Shown here one piece after another: positions 31,423 through 40,239 of a stretch of DNA of 64,000 bases (position 1 is the stretch's first letter; every line of letters starts with the position of its first letter). Source of the DNA: Castellaniella sp. S9. GTDB lineage: Bacteria; Pseudomonadota; Gammaproteobacteria; Burkholderiales; Burkholderiaceae_B. Location: assembly GCF_027257175.1 (NCBI RefSeq), contig NZ_JAPFGD010000002.1, positions 434,512-498,511 on the forward strand. Reading direction: 5' to 3'. Position numbers and translations under genes: made by a program. The notes beneath the pieces were generated by a model. It saw nothing but the letters and a program-made list of their open reading frames with translations, had not been told where the DNA came from and searched no databases.

Positions 31423-31447
31423 ATCATAGCATATGCCGGGCATATGC
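31423..31447 (-). promoter_or_regulatory. vapBC promoter and operator
   Basis: On the - strand a -10 element TATGAT (31423-31428) is immediately preceded by the perfect palindrome GCATATGCC-G-GGCATATGC (31429-31447), so a bound repressor would cover the -35 to -10 spacer. The palindrome also abuts the piuC stop codon at 31448. The antitoxin-bound complex is the likely ligand, by analogy with other vapBC operons. Confidence 0.65.
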
Positions 31448-32128
31448 CTAGAGCTCGGACCACATGCGCAGCAGGTTGTGGTAGACGCCGGTCAGTTGCG
31501 CGACCACCTCGGGGTCGGCGCCGGCCTGGATCAGGCGCTGGATGGCGACGTCCTGTTCCAGCAGCAGGGCGCGGCGGCCATCGTCGCGCACCAGGCTTTG
31601 GGTCCAGAAAAACGAACCGTAGCGCACGCCCCGCGTCACGGGGGTGACGCGGTGCAGGCTGGTGCCGGGGTAGACGACGGCGTGGCCGGACGGCAGCTTG
31701 ATGCTGTGTTCGCCATAGGTGTCCCGGATGATGAGCTCGCCGCCCTCGTACTCGTCGGGATCGCTGAAGAACACCGTGGTGGAGATATCGCTGCGCACGC
31801 GCGTCGTGGTGTTCGGCGCCTGAAAGATCGCGTTGTCAATATGGAAGCCGTATGCCTCGCCGCCCTCGTAGCGGTTGAACCTCGGCGGCAGGATGCGCTG
31901 GGGCAGGGCGGCCGACATGAAGGTCGGATTCGTCGACAGGGCCTGCACGATGGCCTGGCCCCAGTGTTGCGCCACCGGGTGGTCCAGCGGCAGTTGCCGG
32001 TTGTTCTTGACCTGTACGGCGACGTGGCCGGCCGTGTCGCGGCCGTCGACCCAGGCGGCTTGTTCGAGGGCGGCGCGGCACTGGCGGGTCTGTTCGGGGG
32101 TCAGCAGTTCGGGGATGGACAGCAGCAT
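31448..32128 (-). CDS. piuC: Fe2+/2-oxoglutarate-dependent dioxygenase (PiuC/YbiX, PKHD type)
   Basis: A 226-residue cytoplasmic PKHD-type hydroxylase. The metal ligands are His96 and Asp98 (GFHIDNAIF) and His159 ([10 protein letters not shown]), with Arg169 in place to bind 2-oxoglutarate. The entire family segment [15 protein letters not shown] is present. In Pseudomonas (PiuC) and E. coli (YbiX) the gene lies beside a catecholate siderophore receptor (PiuA/Fiu) and is iron-regulated, but its substrate is unknown. Here the same neighbour lies 109 bases upstream. I chose ATG 32128, which gives the usual family length; a TTG 7 codons earlier is possible. A terminator at 32152-32172 separates it from the receptor gene. 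Confidence 0.9.
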   Translation of the reverse strand: MLLSIPELLTPEQTRQCRAALEQAAWVDGRDTAGHVAVQVKNNRQLPLDHPVAQHWGQAIVQALSTNPTFMSAALPQRILPPRFNRYEGGEAYGFHIDNAIFQAPNTTTRVRSDISTTVFFSDPDEYEGGELIIRDTYGEHSIKLPSGHAVVYPGTSLHRVTPVTRGVRYGSFFWTQSLVRDDGRRALLLEQDVAIQRLIQAGADPEVVAQLTGVYHNLLRMWSEL

Positions 32129-32151
32129 GGGTCGGATTCCGTTCGGCAATG

Positions 32152-32172
32152 AAAAAAGCCCTTGGGCAAGGG
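32152..32172 (-). terminator. Intrinsic terminator after first TonB-dependent receptor gene
   Basis: Read on the - strand, CCCTTG-CC-CAAGGG is followed by a C and six T residues. It lies 66 bases after the receptor stop and about 24 bases before the piuC start, so piuC may depend on read-through or its own promoter. Confidence 0.65.
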
Positions 32173-32192
32173 GGACAGCATAGCAAGCCGGC

Positions 32193-32212
32193 GGGGCGCC
32201 GCAAGGCGCCCC
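32193..32212. other. Perfect GC hairpin between receptor and piuC
   Basis: GGGGCGCC and GGCGCCCC form a perfect 8-bp stem around GCAA (TTGC on the - strand). No T-run follows. It stands 26 bases after the receptor stop and may stabilise the 3' end of that mRNA. Confidence 0.5.
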
Positions 32213-32237
32213 GTGCCATGCCGTTCGTGCGAGGCCC

Positions 32238-34544
32238 CTAGAAGCTGGCCTCCGCGCTCAGGATGACGCTGCGGCCCGCGCCCGGCACCCCGAACAGCTG
32301 GAAGCCGTCGGAGCTGCTGGACACCTGCTGATAATAGAACTTGTCGAACAGATTGTTCACGTTCAGCCGCAGGTTCAGGTTCTTGTGGGCCTGGTAGGCC
32401 AGCGCCGCATTGGCGACCCAATACGAGGGGGCGTAGACGTCGGCGGAATGGCCGCCCTTGGCCGCCACGGTGTTGCCTTCGCGGAATCGGCGCTTGCCGA
32501 CGTACTGGCCACCCAGGCTGCCGGAAAATTCCGGCGTGAAGGCGTAGGTGGTCCACAGATTGAAGGTCATGTCGGGCACGTTCTTCATCTTGCCGCCTTC
32601 CTGCAGGGGGTCGGCCGTGTCCTCGAGGATCTTGCTCTGCATGAAAGCCGCCCCCGCGTAGGCCGACCAGCGTGGCGTGAAGGACCCGGCCAGGCCCAGT
32701 TCCAGGCCGCGCACCCGCTCCTTGGCGGAGCGCTGGGTCGGATTGCCCAGGTCGTCGGTGTCGGAGGGATTGCTGCGCTCGACCTGGAACAGGGCCGCCG
32801 TGGCCAGCAGGCGGCGATCGAACAGGTCCCATTTGGTGCCCAGTTCCCAGGTGTTGGCCACCCCCGGCGAGTAGCCGGACACATTGGCGTTGCCGCCGCC
32901 GCCGCTGCGCGAGGCCGCGGCCGAGGCGGAAGGCTGGGAGGCGCGGCTGTACGACACGTAGATGCTGCCGTTCTCGGCCGGCTTGTAGATCAGGCCCAGG
33001 CGGCCGCTCCAGATCCCGTCGCTCTGGCTGTAGGGCTGGACCTGGCCGTTGGCGTCATACCATTTCACCTTGTAGCGGTCGTAGCGCAGGCCGGCGGCGA
33101 CTTCCCATTGCGGGGTCAGGGTGATCTGGTCGTAGGCATAGAGGCCCCAGTTGGTGACCTCGGCGCCGCTGTTGTCGGTGCTGGTCTTGGTGCCCCACGG
33201 GCCCTCGTACCGGGTCAAGGGGTCGCGCACGTCGATCACGTAGCGCTGGTTGCTGGCGAGATTCGGCAGAAACCGGCTGTAGGGATCCTTGCGGTAGCTC
33301 TCCTGGTAATACTCGATCCCCGTGACCATCTGGTGGCGGACGGCGCCGGTCTGGAAATCCAGGTTCAGGTCGGTCTGGTTGGCGAAGATCTTGCCCCGGT
33401 AGGAATTGACGTTGCCGAACAGGCGCGCCACGGCCCAGTAGTCGGTGGGGTAGACTTCGTTGCCTGCATTGTCGTAGCCCCAGTAATTGCTCGTACCGGG
33501 ATTGGTAATGATCTGGCCCTGGTGGGTCGCGCCGGGCGCGTTCAGCAGGCGGCCGCCGGTGGTCAGGTGCGTGAAGCGCTTGGTCTGCGACCAGCGGCTA
33601 TGGTTGCGCACGGACACCTTGTCGGTGAAATCGTGCTCCAGGTTCAGGTCGAAGGCATCGACCTCGGTTTCCTCGACGTCGGCGTTCTCCAGGCCGCCCC
33701 AGAAATCCCGGTCGACGTATTGCATGCGGTCGCCGTTGCGGTTCACCGGAACGCCGAAATCCGGCGTGTTCTTGTCCTTCTGGTGGAAATAGGACACGGT
33801 CGCGCGGGTAGGCGTGCCCAGGCCGAAGCTCAGCGACGGCGCAAAGCCCCAGCGCTCGAAATCGGTGGGGCCGCGTTCGGGCACGCGATTGTAGTGATGC
33901 ATGGCGTTGACCCGGAAGGCCACGGTGTCGCTCAGCTGCTGGTTGATGTCCGCCGTGACCCTGCGGTAGTGGTCAGTGCCCACGCCGCCGGTGACGCGGT
34001 AGGCATTGCCCAGGTGAGGCGTCTTGCTGACCAGGTTGACCGATCCGCCGACGGCCGCCACGCCGGATTCGATCGAGCCCGTGCCCTTGTAGACCTCGGC
34101 CTGCTCCATGTTGAAGATATCGGTACGGGTCGAGAGCTGGCTGTCGCGCACGCCGTCGACCGTGATGCTCTGCTCGGCCGAGAATCCGCGGATGGTGAAC
34201 ATGTCGCCCCAGCCGGCGCCGCCTTCGCCCGACGAAAAGGTGATGCCGGGCACGTTGCGCAGCACGTCCTGCAGGCTTTGCGCACCCTGCTGTTCCAGGA
34301 CCTCGGCCGGCACGATGCTGATGGTCTGCGGCGTATCGACCATGGGCGCCTGGAATTTCACGGACTGGACGTGGTCGGCCTTGAAGGCCGGCGCGTTGCC
34401 GGTGACCTGGACCGGGGTCAGCTCGGCCACCCCGGCATCCTGGGCCAGTGCCAGGCCGGGCGCCAGCAGGGCGCTCCACAGGGCGGTGTGCAGGGGGTTC
34501 GTGCGATTTGCCGGACGTTTCGCGGACTTGAGTGCGGAATGCAC
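32238..34544 (-). CDS. TonB-dependent catecholate siderophore receptor (PiuA/Fiu type)
   Basis: An outer-membrane receptor of 768 residues for ferric siderophores. A signal peptide is followed by the plug domain (VSFVQA-like [20 protein letters not shown], then [20 protein letters not shown]) and a 22-strand barrel ending in EASF with a terminal phenylalanine. No N-terminal signalling domain is present, so an ECF sigma-factor system is not expected. The neighbouring piuC and the sequence suggest the Fiu/PiuA catecholate group. I chose the GTG at 34544 because GGAGG stands 8 bases before it; the ATG at 34559 has no ribosome-binding site. A Fur-box-like sequence lies at 34599-34613. Confidence 0.88.
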   Translation of the reverse strand: MHSALKSAKRPANRTNPLHTALWSALLAPGLALAQDAGVAELTPVQVTGNAPAFKADHVQSVKFQAPMVDTPQTISIVPAEVLEQQGAQSLQDVLRNVPGITFSSGEGGAGWGDMFTIRGFSAEQSITVDGVRDSQLSTRTDIFNMEQAEVYKGTGSIESGVAAVGGSVNLVSKTPHLGNAYRVTGGVGTDHYRRVTADINQQLSDTVAFRVNAMHHYNRVPERGPTDFERWGFAPSLSFGLGTPTRATVSYFHQKDKNTPDFGVPVNRNGDRMQYVDRDFWGGLENADVEETEVDAFDLNLEHDFTDKVSVRNHSRWSQTKRFTHLTTGGRLLNAPGATHQGQIITNPGTSNYWGYDNAGNEVYPTDYWAVARLFGNVNSYRGKIFANQTDLNLDFQTGAVRHQMVTGIEYYQESYRKDPYSRFLPNLASNQRYVIDVRDPLTRYEGPWGTKTSTDNSGAEVTNWGLYAYDQITLTPQWEVAAGLRYDRYKVKWYDANGQVQPYSQSDGIWSGRLGLIYKPAENGSIYVSYSRASQPSASAAASRSGGGGNANVSGYSPGVANTWELGTKWDLFDRRLLATAALFQVERSNPSDTDDLGNPTQRSAKERVRGLELGLAGSFTPRWSAYAGAAFMQSKILEDTADPLQEGGKMKNVPDMTFNLWTTYAFTPEFSGSLGGQYVGKRRFREGNTVAAKGGHSADVYAPSYWVANAALAYQAHKNLNLRLNVNNLFDKFYYQQVSSSSDGFQLFGVPGAGRSVILSAEASF

Positions 34545-34598
34545 GTCGATTTCCTCCATTTGATGACAATGCCATTGTTAGATCAATGAGAGGGCTTA

Positions 34599-34613
34599 TG
34601 ATAACCGTTCTCA
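34599..34613. promoter_or_regulatory. Fur-box-like site upstream of first receptor
   Basis: TGATAACCGTTCTCA fits the 7-1-7 Fur consensus TGATAATNATTATCA with 11 of 14 defined positions and is itself almost palindromic. It is 55 bases upstream of the chosen receptor start. It implies repression by Fur with iron. Confidence 0.6.
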
Positions 34614-34689
34614 TTCAGTATTCAGGAAAATGTCAGACAAAAGAAAGGAATGGCCATGTCGGCCATAGGGTTTGTCGCATGACGGCAAC

Positions 34690-34745
34690 AAAAAATACCC
34701 CCACGCTGCGCCTTCGGCTTGCTGCCCCCCAGGGGGGCCGTTTTT
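34690..34745. repeat. GC-rich dispersed intergenic repeat candidate
   Basis: The stretch starts with a C5 run, continues with CGCTGCGCCTTCGGCTTGCTG and ends with a C6-A-G6 hairpin and T5. Similar elements occur in many copies between genes of Burkholderiales, from memory. It lies between divergently oriented receptor regulatory DNA and the terminator of the second receptor. Function is unknown. Confidence 0.5.
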
Positions 34746-34764
34746 GCCTTGGGGCGGCCCGGCG

Positions 34765-34804
34765 GCAAAAAACATCCCCGCGACGGCGGGCCGTGGCGGG
34801 GATG
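34765..34804 (-). terminator. Intrinsic terminator of second receptor gene
   Basis: On the - strand CATCCCCGC ... GCGGGGATG forms a perfect 9-bp stem (34773-34781 with 34796-34804) with further internal pairing, followed by six T residues. It starts 29 bases after the receptor stop at 34833. Confidence 0.75.
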
Positions 34805-34832
34805 CGGGCTGGGGCGTCGCCCCCGGCCTGGA

Positions 34833-37085
34833 TCAGTACTTCAGATTGGCGGTCAGCATGAACTGGCGGCCCGGGCCGAAGTCGGCGTGGTGCACGCCGT
34901 TGGTGTGGGTGTAGTAGTCCTTGTCGGTCAGGTTCAGCACGTTCAGCCGCAGGTCGAGGTTCTTGTTGACGTTATAGGCGGCCATGGCGTCGAAGCGCCA
35001 GTAGGCCGGCATGTAGACGCCATTGGCGCCGCCGCCCGCGCCGCCCTGGTTGCCGCCGTAGGTCTTGCCCACGTAGTAGGCGCCGGCGCCCAGCGTCAGG
35101 GGCGGCAGGACCTTGTAGGTCGACCACAGGCTGAAGCTGTGCTTGGGGGTGTTGGCGAGGGGATCGCCGACATTGACGTTGTTGTAGGCGCCTTCCACCA
35201 GCTTGCTGTCCATGTAGGTGTAGCCGCCGTAGACCGCCCATTTCGGCGTGATCAGGCCGGCCGCGCCCAGTTCCAGACCCTGCACCCGGGTCTTGCCGGC
35301 CTGCGCGACGACGCCGGGATCGACCTCGATCTGCGCGTTGCGCCGTTCCGTATGGAACAGGGCGGCGGTCAGGCTCAGGCGTTGGTCCAGGACGTCCCAT
35401 TTGGTGCCCAGCTCGATCGTTTTGCTCTTTTCGGGTTCCAGTTCGTCGATGGTCGGGCTGATGCCCTCCTGGTCTCCGCCGGACATGGTCGGCGGTGTCG
35501 AGGCGGTGGCATAGCTCAGGTAGATGCTGCCATTCGGTGCGGGCTTGTAGACCAGCCCCAATTGATAATTGAACATGTTCCACGAGCCCTCGCCAGGCTC
35601 CATGGTGGTCGAGCCGCGGCCCACGGTCGATTCGCCCGATATCCGGTAGCGATCGTAGCGGATGCCGGCGTCGATCCGGAATTGCTCGGACAGCGCGATG
35701 CTGTCAAAGAAATAGGCGGCCTGGGTCGTGGATTTGGCATCCAGGCTCAGCGGATTGCGGGTGATGCTGCCGGACCAGGGGTCGCCGGGGTTCGGGTTGT
35801 AGAGCGGCGTGCAATCGAACTTGCCGGCGCCGATCACGGCCGGGCAGGCCGAACCGCCGGTGGTGGTGACGTTGTAGCTGGCGTTCTTGGTCGTTTCGCG
35901 CGAGAGCTCGATGCCGGCGTTGAAGCTGTGTTTGAGGCTGCCGGTGTCGAACTTGCCGCTCAGCTCGGTGACGTTCGCCAGGATGGTGCTTTTTTGCCAG
36001 CGGGACTTCAGGCCGCGCTGCATCCACCACTGGTTGGTGACCGGGTCGAATTTCTTGGTGCCGTCGCCCGGGTTGGTCAGCACGTAGTCGTTGAGGGTCT
36101 CACCGTAGCGGGTGACGTTGCGCACGGTCAGCCGGTCGGTGAGGTCGTGTTCCAGCTCGATGGTGCCGATGTCGGCCTGGGTCTTGCGGTAGTCGCGCTT
36201 GTGCAGGCCGTAGAAGGTGTCGCGGTCCACGTCCAGGATGCTGGTGTCGGTCTCGATGGTGGTGCCGCGGGTCAACGGCACGCCGTAGTCCGGCATGCCG
36301 TCGGTCTGGTAGTGGTAGTAGCTGATCGAGGCGCGGGTCGGCGTGCCCAGGCCGAACGAGATCGTCGGCGCCACGCCCCAGTTCTTGTAGTCCACGTCGC
36401 TGCGCCCGGCCATGTCGCCCTGGGCGCCCATGACGTTCAGGCGGAAGGCGCCGGTGTCGCTGAATTGCCAGTTGCCGTCGACGGCGGCGCGCAGGTAGCG
36501 GTCGGTGCCGATGCCCAGGCTGCCGCTGGCGGCGTTGCCCAGGTGGGCGTGCTTGCTCGACAGATTGATGCTGCCGCCGCCGGTGCCGCGTCCGCCCAGG
36601 GCCGAGTCCGCGCCGCGCACGATCTCGACGCTCTCGACGTTGAAGATCTCGCGGGTCTGGCCGCCGGGGTCGCGGATGCCGTCCACATAGATGTTGCTGC
36701 CCGACGACGCGCCGCGGATGAAGGGGCGGTCGGCCAGGGGCTGGCCGCCTTCGCCGGCACCGAAGGTGATGCCCGGCGAGTTGCGCAGCACGTCCTCCAG
36801 CGAGGTTGCGTTGGTGTCCTCGATCACGGCCTGGGGAATCACTTGCACCGACTTCGGAGTATCCAGCAGCGGGGCGGTGAACTTGGCCTGCGAGGCCTCA
36901 TTGACTTTGTATTCCTCACCGCGATCGCCCTGAACCTTGACGGGGCTGAGGGTGGCGGGGCTGCCGGAGGCCTGGGCTTGCGCGGCGACGGGCAGGAAGG
37001 CGCCCGGCGCGGCCAGCGCCAGCGCCAGCGACGAGCCCAGTAGAGTGCGGGACGGCGAGGATGGTGATGTCAAGAGCTTCTCCAT
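34833..37085 (-). CDS. TonB-dependent siderophore receptor
   Basis: A 750-residue outer-membrane ferric-siderophore receptor. It has a signal peptide ending near AAQAQA, a plug domain (LLDTPKSVQVIPQAVIED, LEDVLRNSPGITFGAGEGG, PFIRGASSGSNIYVDGIRD) and a 22-strand barrel ending LTANLKY. Architecture and motifs resemble the catecholate-type receptors of Bordetella and the preceding gene, but the two differ greatly in the loops. A pair of cysteines, in GSACPAVIG and KFDCTPLY, probably forms a disulfide in one extracellular loop. No signalling domain is present. A Fur-box-like dyad lies at 37104-37124. The Shine-Dalgarno sequence before ATG 37085 is weak. The ligand is unknown. Confidence 0.88.
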   Translation of the reverse strand: MEKLLTSPSSPSRTLLGSSLALALAAPGAFLPVAAQAQASGSPATLSPVKVQGDRGEEYKVNEASQAKFTAPLLDTPKSVQVIPQAVIEDTNATSLEDVLRNSPGITFGAGEGGQPLADRPFIRGASSGSNIYVDGIRDPGGQTREIFNVESVEIVRGADSALGGRGTGGGSINLSSKHAHLGNAASGSLGIGTDRYLRAAVDGNWQFSDTGAFRLNVMGAQGDMAGRSDVDYKNWGVAPTISFGLGTPTRASISYYHYQTDGMPDYGVPLTRGTTIETDTSILDVDRDTFYGLHKRDYRKTQADIGTIELEHDLTDRLTVRNVTRYGETLNDYVLTNPGDGTKKFDPVTNQWWMQRGLKSRWQKSTILANVTELSGKFDTGSLKHSFNAGIELSRETTKNASYNVTTTGGSACPAVIGAGKFDCTPLYNPNPGDPWSGSITRNPLSLDAKSTTQAAYFFDSIALSEQFRIDAGIRYDRYRISGESTVGRGSTTMEPGEGSWNMFNYQLGLVYKPAPNGSIYLSYATASTPPTMSGGDQEGISPTIDELEPEKSKTIELGTKWDVLDQRLSLTAALFHTERRNAQIEVDPGVVAQAGKTRVQGLELGAAGLITPKWAVYGGYTYMDSKLVEGAYNNVNVGDPLANTPKHSFSLWSTYKVLPPLTLGAGAYYVGKTYGGNQGGAGGGANGVYMPAYWRFDAMAAYNVNKNLDLRLNVLNLTDKDYYTHTNGVHHADFGPGRQFMLTANLKY

Positions 37086-37103
37086 GAAGTGTTATAGGAA
37101 TAC

Positions 37104-37124
37104 AAATAAGAATCAGTCTTATTT
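37104..37124. promoter_or_regulatory. Fur-box-like dyad upstream of second receptor
   Basis: AATAAGA-N5-TCTTATT is a perfect inverted repeat containing GAATCA, close to the Fur pattern with GAGAATCATT at its centre. It lies 19 bases upstream of the receptor ATG, where it could block transcription initiation or early elongation. The surrounding 80 bases are very AT-rich. Confidence 0.55.
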
Positions 37125-37277
37125 TAATCATAAAATGACAATTGTGAAGAAAATAAGGAGAAAAATTGATAAAAGTCGTAGGCGAGGGCCGGTCAAAGTG
37201 GGGCGGAGCGCCCGCCGCGCATGACCGGTGTAGGTACAATCACCGGCAATTCCGCCTGTTTCCAGCCTTCCTCCTCC

Positions 37278-38135
37278 ATGCCCCACCTGATTCTGCAAGC
37301 GCCCAATCTCCTGCCGGCCGACATCGAACGCATCGCCGCCCTGGCCAATGCCGGCGGCGTGCAGGAGGTCGGGCCGACCCACGTGCGCATCCTGGACGTG
37401 GATCCCGACGGCTTGGGCGAGGCGCTGGCGGTGTGTCGCCAGCGCCGCATCGACGCGGCCTGCCTGGACCAATTGGTCCCGCTGCGCAGTTGCAGGCTGC
37501 TGGCGATGGACATGGATTCGACGCTGGTCAACATCGAATGCATCGACGAGATCGCCGACATGGCGGGCCGCAAGGCCGAGGTCTCGGCGATCACCGAGGC
37601 CGCCATGCGCGGCGAGATCGCCGATTTCAGCGAAAGCCTGCGCCGCCGCGTGGCGCTGCTGCGCGGCGTGCCCGAATCCGCGCTGCAGCAGGTGTTCGAG
37701 GAACGCCTGGCCCTCAATCCGGGCGCGCAGCGCCTGATCGAGGTGGCCCAGGCGTCGGGCCTGCACACCCTGCTGGTGTCGGGCGGCTTCACCTATTTCA
37801 CCGAACGCCTGCGGCGCGGCCTGGGCCTGGCCGAGGCGCATTCCAATACGCTGGAGATCGCCGACGGCGTGTTGACGGGGCGGGTGCTGGGCGACATCGT
37901 CGACGGCCGGGCCAAGGCGGAATACGTGGCGCGCGCGGCGGCCCGGCTGGGCGCCTCGCCCGAGCAGATCATCGTGGTGGGCGACGGCGCCAATGACCTG
38001 CCCATGATGGCGCATGCGGCCTATTCCGTGGCCTATCGGGCCAAGCCGGCGGTGCGCGCCCAGGCGCGCTTCACGCTGGACTACAGCCCGCTGGACGCGA
38101 TCCTGAACTGGTTCAGGCTGGCGACGGTGCGCTGA
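37278..38135 (+). CDS. serB: Phosphoserine phosphatase
   Basis: SerB dephosphorylates L-phosphoserine, the last step of serine synthesis. It is a HAD-superfamily enzyme: the nucleophile motif DMDSTLVNIECIDE has Asp78 and the acid/base Asp80, followed by VSGGFTYFTERL (motif II serine) and VVGDGANDLPMM (Mg2+-binding motif IV). An N-terminal regulatory extension of about 70 residues is ACT-like. I chose ATG 37278, 285 residues in all, which suits the family. In Bordetella-type genomes serB is near mfd; here accessory iron-related genes lie between them. The S9 peptidase gene follows after 9 bases. Confidence 0.95.
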   Translation: MPHLILQAPNLLPADIERIAALANAGGVQEVGPTHVRILDVDPDGLGEALAVCRQRRIDAACLDQLVPLRSCRLLAMDMDSTLVNIECIDEIADMAGRKAEVSAITEAAMRGEIADFSESLRRRVALLRGVPESALQQVFEERLALNPGAQRLIEVAQASGLHTLLVSGGFTYFTERLRRGLGLAEAHSNTLEIADGVLTGRVLGDIVDGRAKAEYVARAAARLGASPEQIIVVGDGANDLPMMAHAAYSVAYRAKPAVRAQARFTLDYSPLDAILNWFRLATVR

Positions 38136-38144
38136 GGGCGTTCG

Positions 38145-40235
38145 ATGGTATCCTGGCCCCCTGTCCGGCCGCCCGTGGCGCCACGCGAGTCGTGCGAGAT
38201 CCTGCAGCTCGGGCGGCTGCGGGACGACCCCTATGCCTGGATGAAGTTCATACCGCCGTCCGGCCTGCGCACGCTCGAGAGCCTGCCGCCGCGGTTGCGC
38301 GGACACCTGGACGCCGAGATGCGCTACGCGGACGATGTCCTGCGGCCCCTGGCGGCCGACGCCGGGTGGTTTCGCCGGCGCATGGCGGCCCGCGCCCTGG
38401 ATGCCGGCGAGCCGCCGCCCACGGCGCTCGCCGGCTGGCGCTACGGATCCGAACAGCCCGCGGGCGCATCGCATCGCGCGTTCTTGCGCATCGGCGCGGA
38501 CGGGCGGACCCAGCGCCTGCTGGACGAGGCCGGCCGCGCCGCGGGCCAGGCATACTATCGCGCGACGGACCACCAGCCCAGCCCGGACGACCGCTACTTC
38601 GCCTGGGCCGAGGACGTGGTGGGCGATGACCGCCACCGCATCTGCGTGCTCGATATGGACAGTGGCGCCGTCCGCACCGTGGTGCAGGCCGATGCGTTCG
38701 GCTATGGCGGTTTCACCTTCTCGCCGTCGTCCCGCTATCTGTTCTGGATCTGGCGCGACGCGCACAGCCGGCCGACGCGGCTGTACCGTTCCCCGGTGGA
38801 CGGCGGCGAGGCGGTGCTGGTCTATGAGGAACACGATCCGGCGATCTTCATGCAGGTGGCGCGCACGGCCGCCGGCCGTCACGTGATGCTGACGCTGGCC
38901 GGCCCGGACATCGGCGAGGTGCGCCTGATCGCCGCCGAGGCGGAGGCCGCGCCGCCGCGGCTCGTCCAGCCGCGGCGGCGCGGGGTGCGCTATGAGATCG
39001 AGGAATGGAACGATGCGCTGCTGATGCTGACCGACGCGGATGGCGCCGCCGACCGCAAGCTGCTGCGCCTCGATCCCCGCAGCTTTGCCGTGCGGGATGA
39101 ACTGGTGCCCCACCGGGCCGGCGTGCCGATCCTCGCCGTCCGGCCCTTTGCCGGGGGCCTGCTGCGGCTCGAACGTGTCGACGGATTGCGCCGCCTCGTG
39201 CTGATGCGCCCGGACGGCAGCGAGGCCTTGATCGATTTCGACGATCCCGCGTATTTCATCGATCTGGCGCCTCTGCAGCCGTATGACACCCCGCAAGTCC
39301 GTGTCGTGCACGAAACGCCGGCCAGCCCGCCCCGCTGGCTGGACGTCGACCTGGCCACCGGAGGATGCCGCGCGGCCGGCCAGGCCGTGCCGGCCGGCGT
39401 CGATCCCGCCGCCTATCGGGTCGAGCGCCTGCAGGCGCGCGCGCCCGATGGGGAAACCGTCCCCATCACCGTGCTGTCGCGAAACGACGCGCCTGCGGAT
39501 GCGCCGCGGCCCCTGCTGCTGACGGGTTACGGCGCCTATGGCATTGCCAGCGAGCCGGGTTTTTCCTTGCCGGCGACCGTGCTGGTGGATGCGGGTTTCC
39601 GCTACGCCATCGCGCACGTGCGCGGTGGATCGGAAAAGGGCGCGCGCTGGTACCAGGAGGGGTGCCGCGAGAAAAAAATCAATTCGATGACCGACTTCAT
39701 CGCCTGCGCGCGCCATTTGCTGGACATCGGCTATGCCGCGCCGGGCGGGATCGTGGCCCATGGCGTATCGGCCGGCGGCCTGCTGGTGTGCGGCGCGATG
39801 AATCTGGCGCCCGAACTGTGGGCGGGGGTGATCGCCCAGGTGCCGTTCGTCGACATGCTCAACACCATGAGCGACGCCGGGCATCCGCTGGTGCCGCTGC
39901 TGCGTCCGGACTGGGGCGATCCGCTGGCCGATCCCCGGGCCTATGACCACATTGCCCGCATTTCACCGTACGAGAACGTCGGCCGGACGGATTATCCGCC
40001 GGTGCTGTGCACCGCGGGCTTGAAGGATGATCGCGTGCCGTACTGGGAGCCGGCCAAGCTGGTGGCGAACATCCGCCATCGCGCCACCGGCGGTCAGCCG
40101 GCCGTGCTGCTGCTGAATCCGGACAGCGGCCATCAGGACAGCGACGACCGCGACGGCGCGTTTGCGCAGGCGGCGCTGTTCTGGGCGTTTGCCTGCCGCT
40201 GCGCGGGCGTGCCGGTGCCGCCGGGCGGCCTCTAG
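38145..40235 (+). CDS. S9 family oligopeptidase (oligopeptidase B/prolyl-oligopeptidase type)
   Basis: A 696-residue serine peptidase with an N-terminal beta-propeller (about residues 80-420), which filters substrates by size, and a C-terminal alpha/beta-hydrolase domain. The catalytic triad is Ser542 (HGVSAGGL), Asp628 (GLKDDRVPYWEP) and His663 (PDSGHQD). The segments AHVRGGSEKGARWYQEG and VIAQVPFVDMLNTM match oligopeptidase B (PtrB), which cuts short peptides after basic residues. No signal peptide is evident, so it is probably cytoplasmic. It follows serB after 9 bases and converges on an MFS gene and a siderophore receptor, which raises the possibility of a role in breaking down imported peptides. 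Confidence 0.87.
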   Translation: MVSWPPVRPPVAPRESCEILQLGRLRDDPYAWMKFIPPSGLRTLESLPPRLRGHLDAEMRYADDVLRPLAADAGWFRRRMAARALDAGEPPPTALAGWRYGSEQPAGASHRAFLRIGADGRTQRLLDEAGRAAGQAYYRATDHQPSPDDRYFAWAEDVVGDDRHRICVLDMDSGAVRTVVQADAFGYGGFTFSPSSRYLFWIWRDAHSRPTRLYRSPVDGGEAVLVYEEHDPAIFMQVARTAAGRHVMLTLAGPDIGEVRLIAAEAEAAPPRLVQPRRRGVRYEIEEWNDALLMLTDADGAADRKLLRLDPRSFAVRDELVPHRAGVPILAVRPFAGGLLRLERVDGLRRLVLMRPDGSEALIDFDDPAYFIDLAPLQPYDTPQVRVVHETPASPPRWLDVDLATGGCRAAGQAVPAGVDPAAYRVERLQARAPDGETVPITVLSRNDAPADAPRPLLLTGYGAYGIASEPGFSLPATVLVDAGFRYAIAHVRGGSEKGARWYQEGCREKKINSMTDFIACARHLLDIGYAAPGGIVAHGVSAGGLLVCGAMNLAPELWAGVIAQVPFVDMLNTMSDAGHPLVPLLRPDWGDPLADPRAYDHIARISPYENVGRTDYPPVLCTAGLKDDRVPYWEPAKLVANIRHRATGGQPAVLLLNPDSGHQDSDDRDGAFAQAALFWAFACRCAGVPVPPGGL

Positions 40236-40239
40236 ACCC

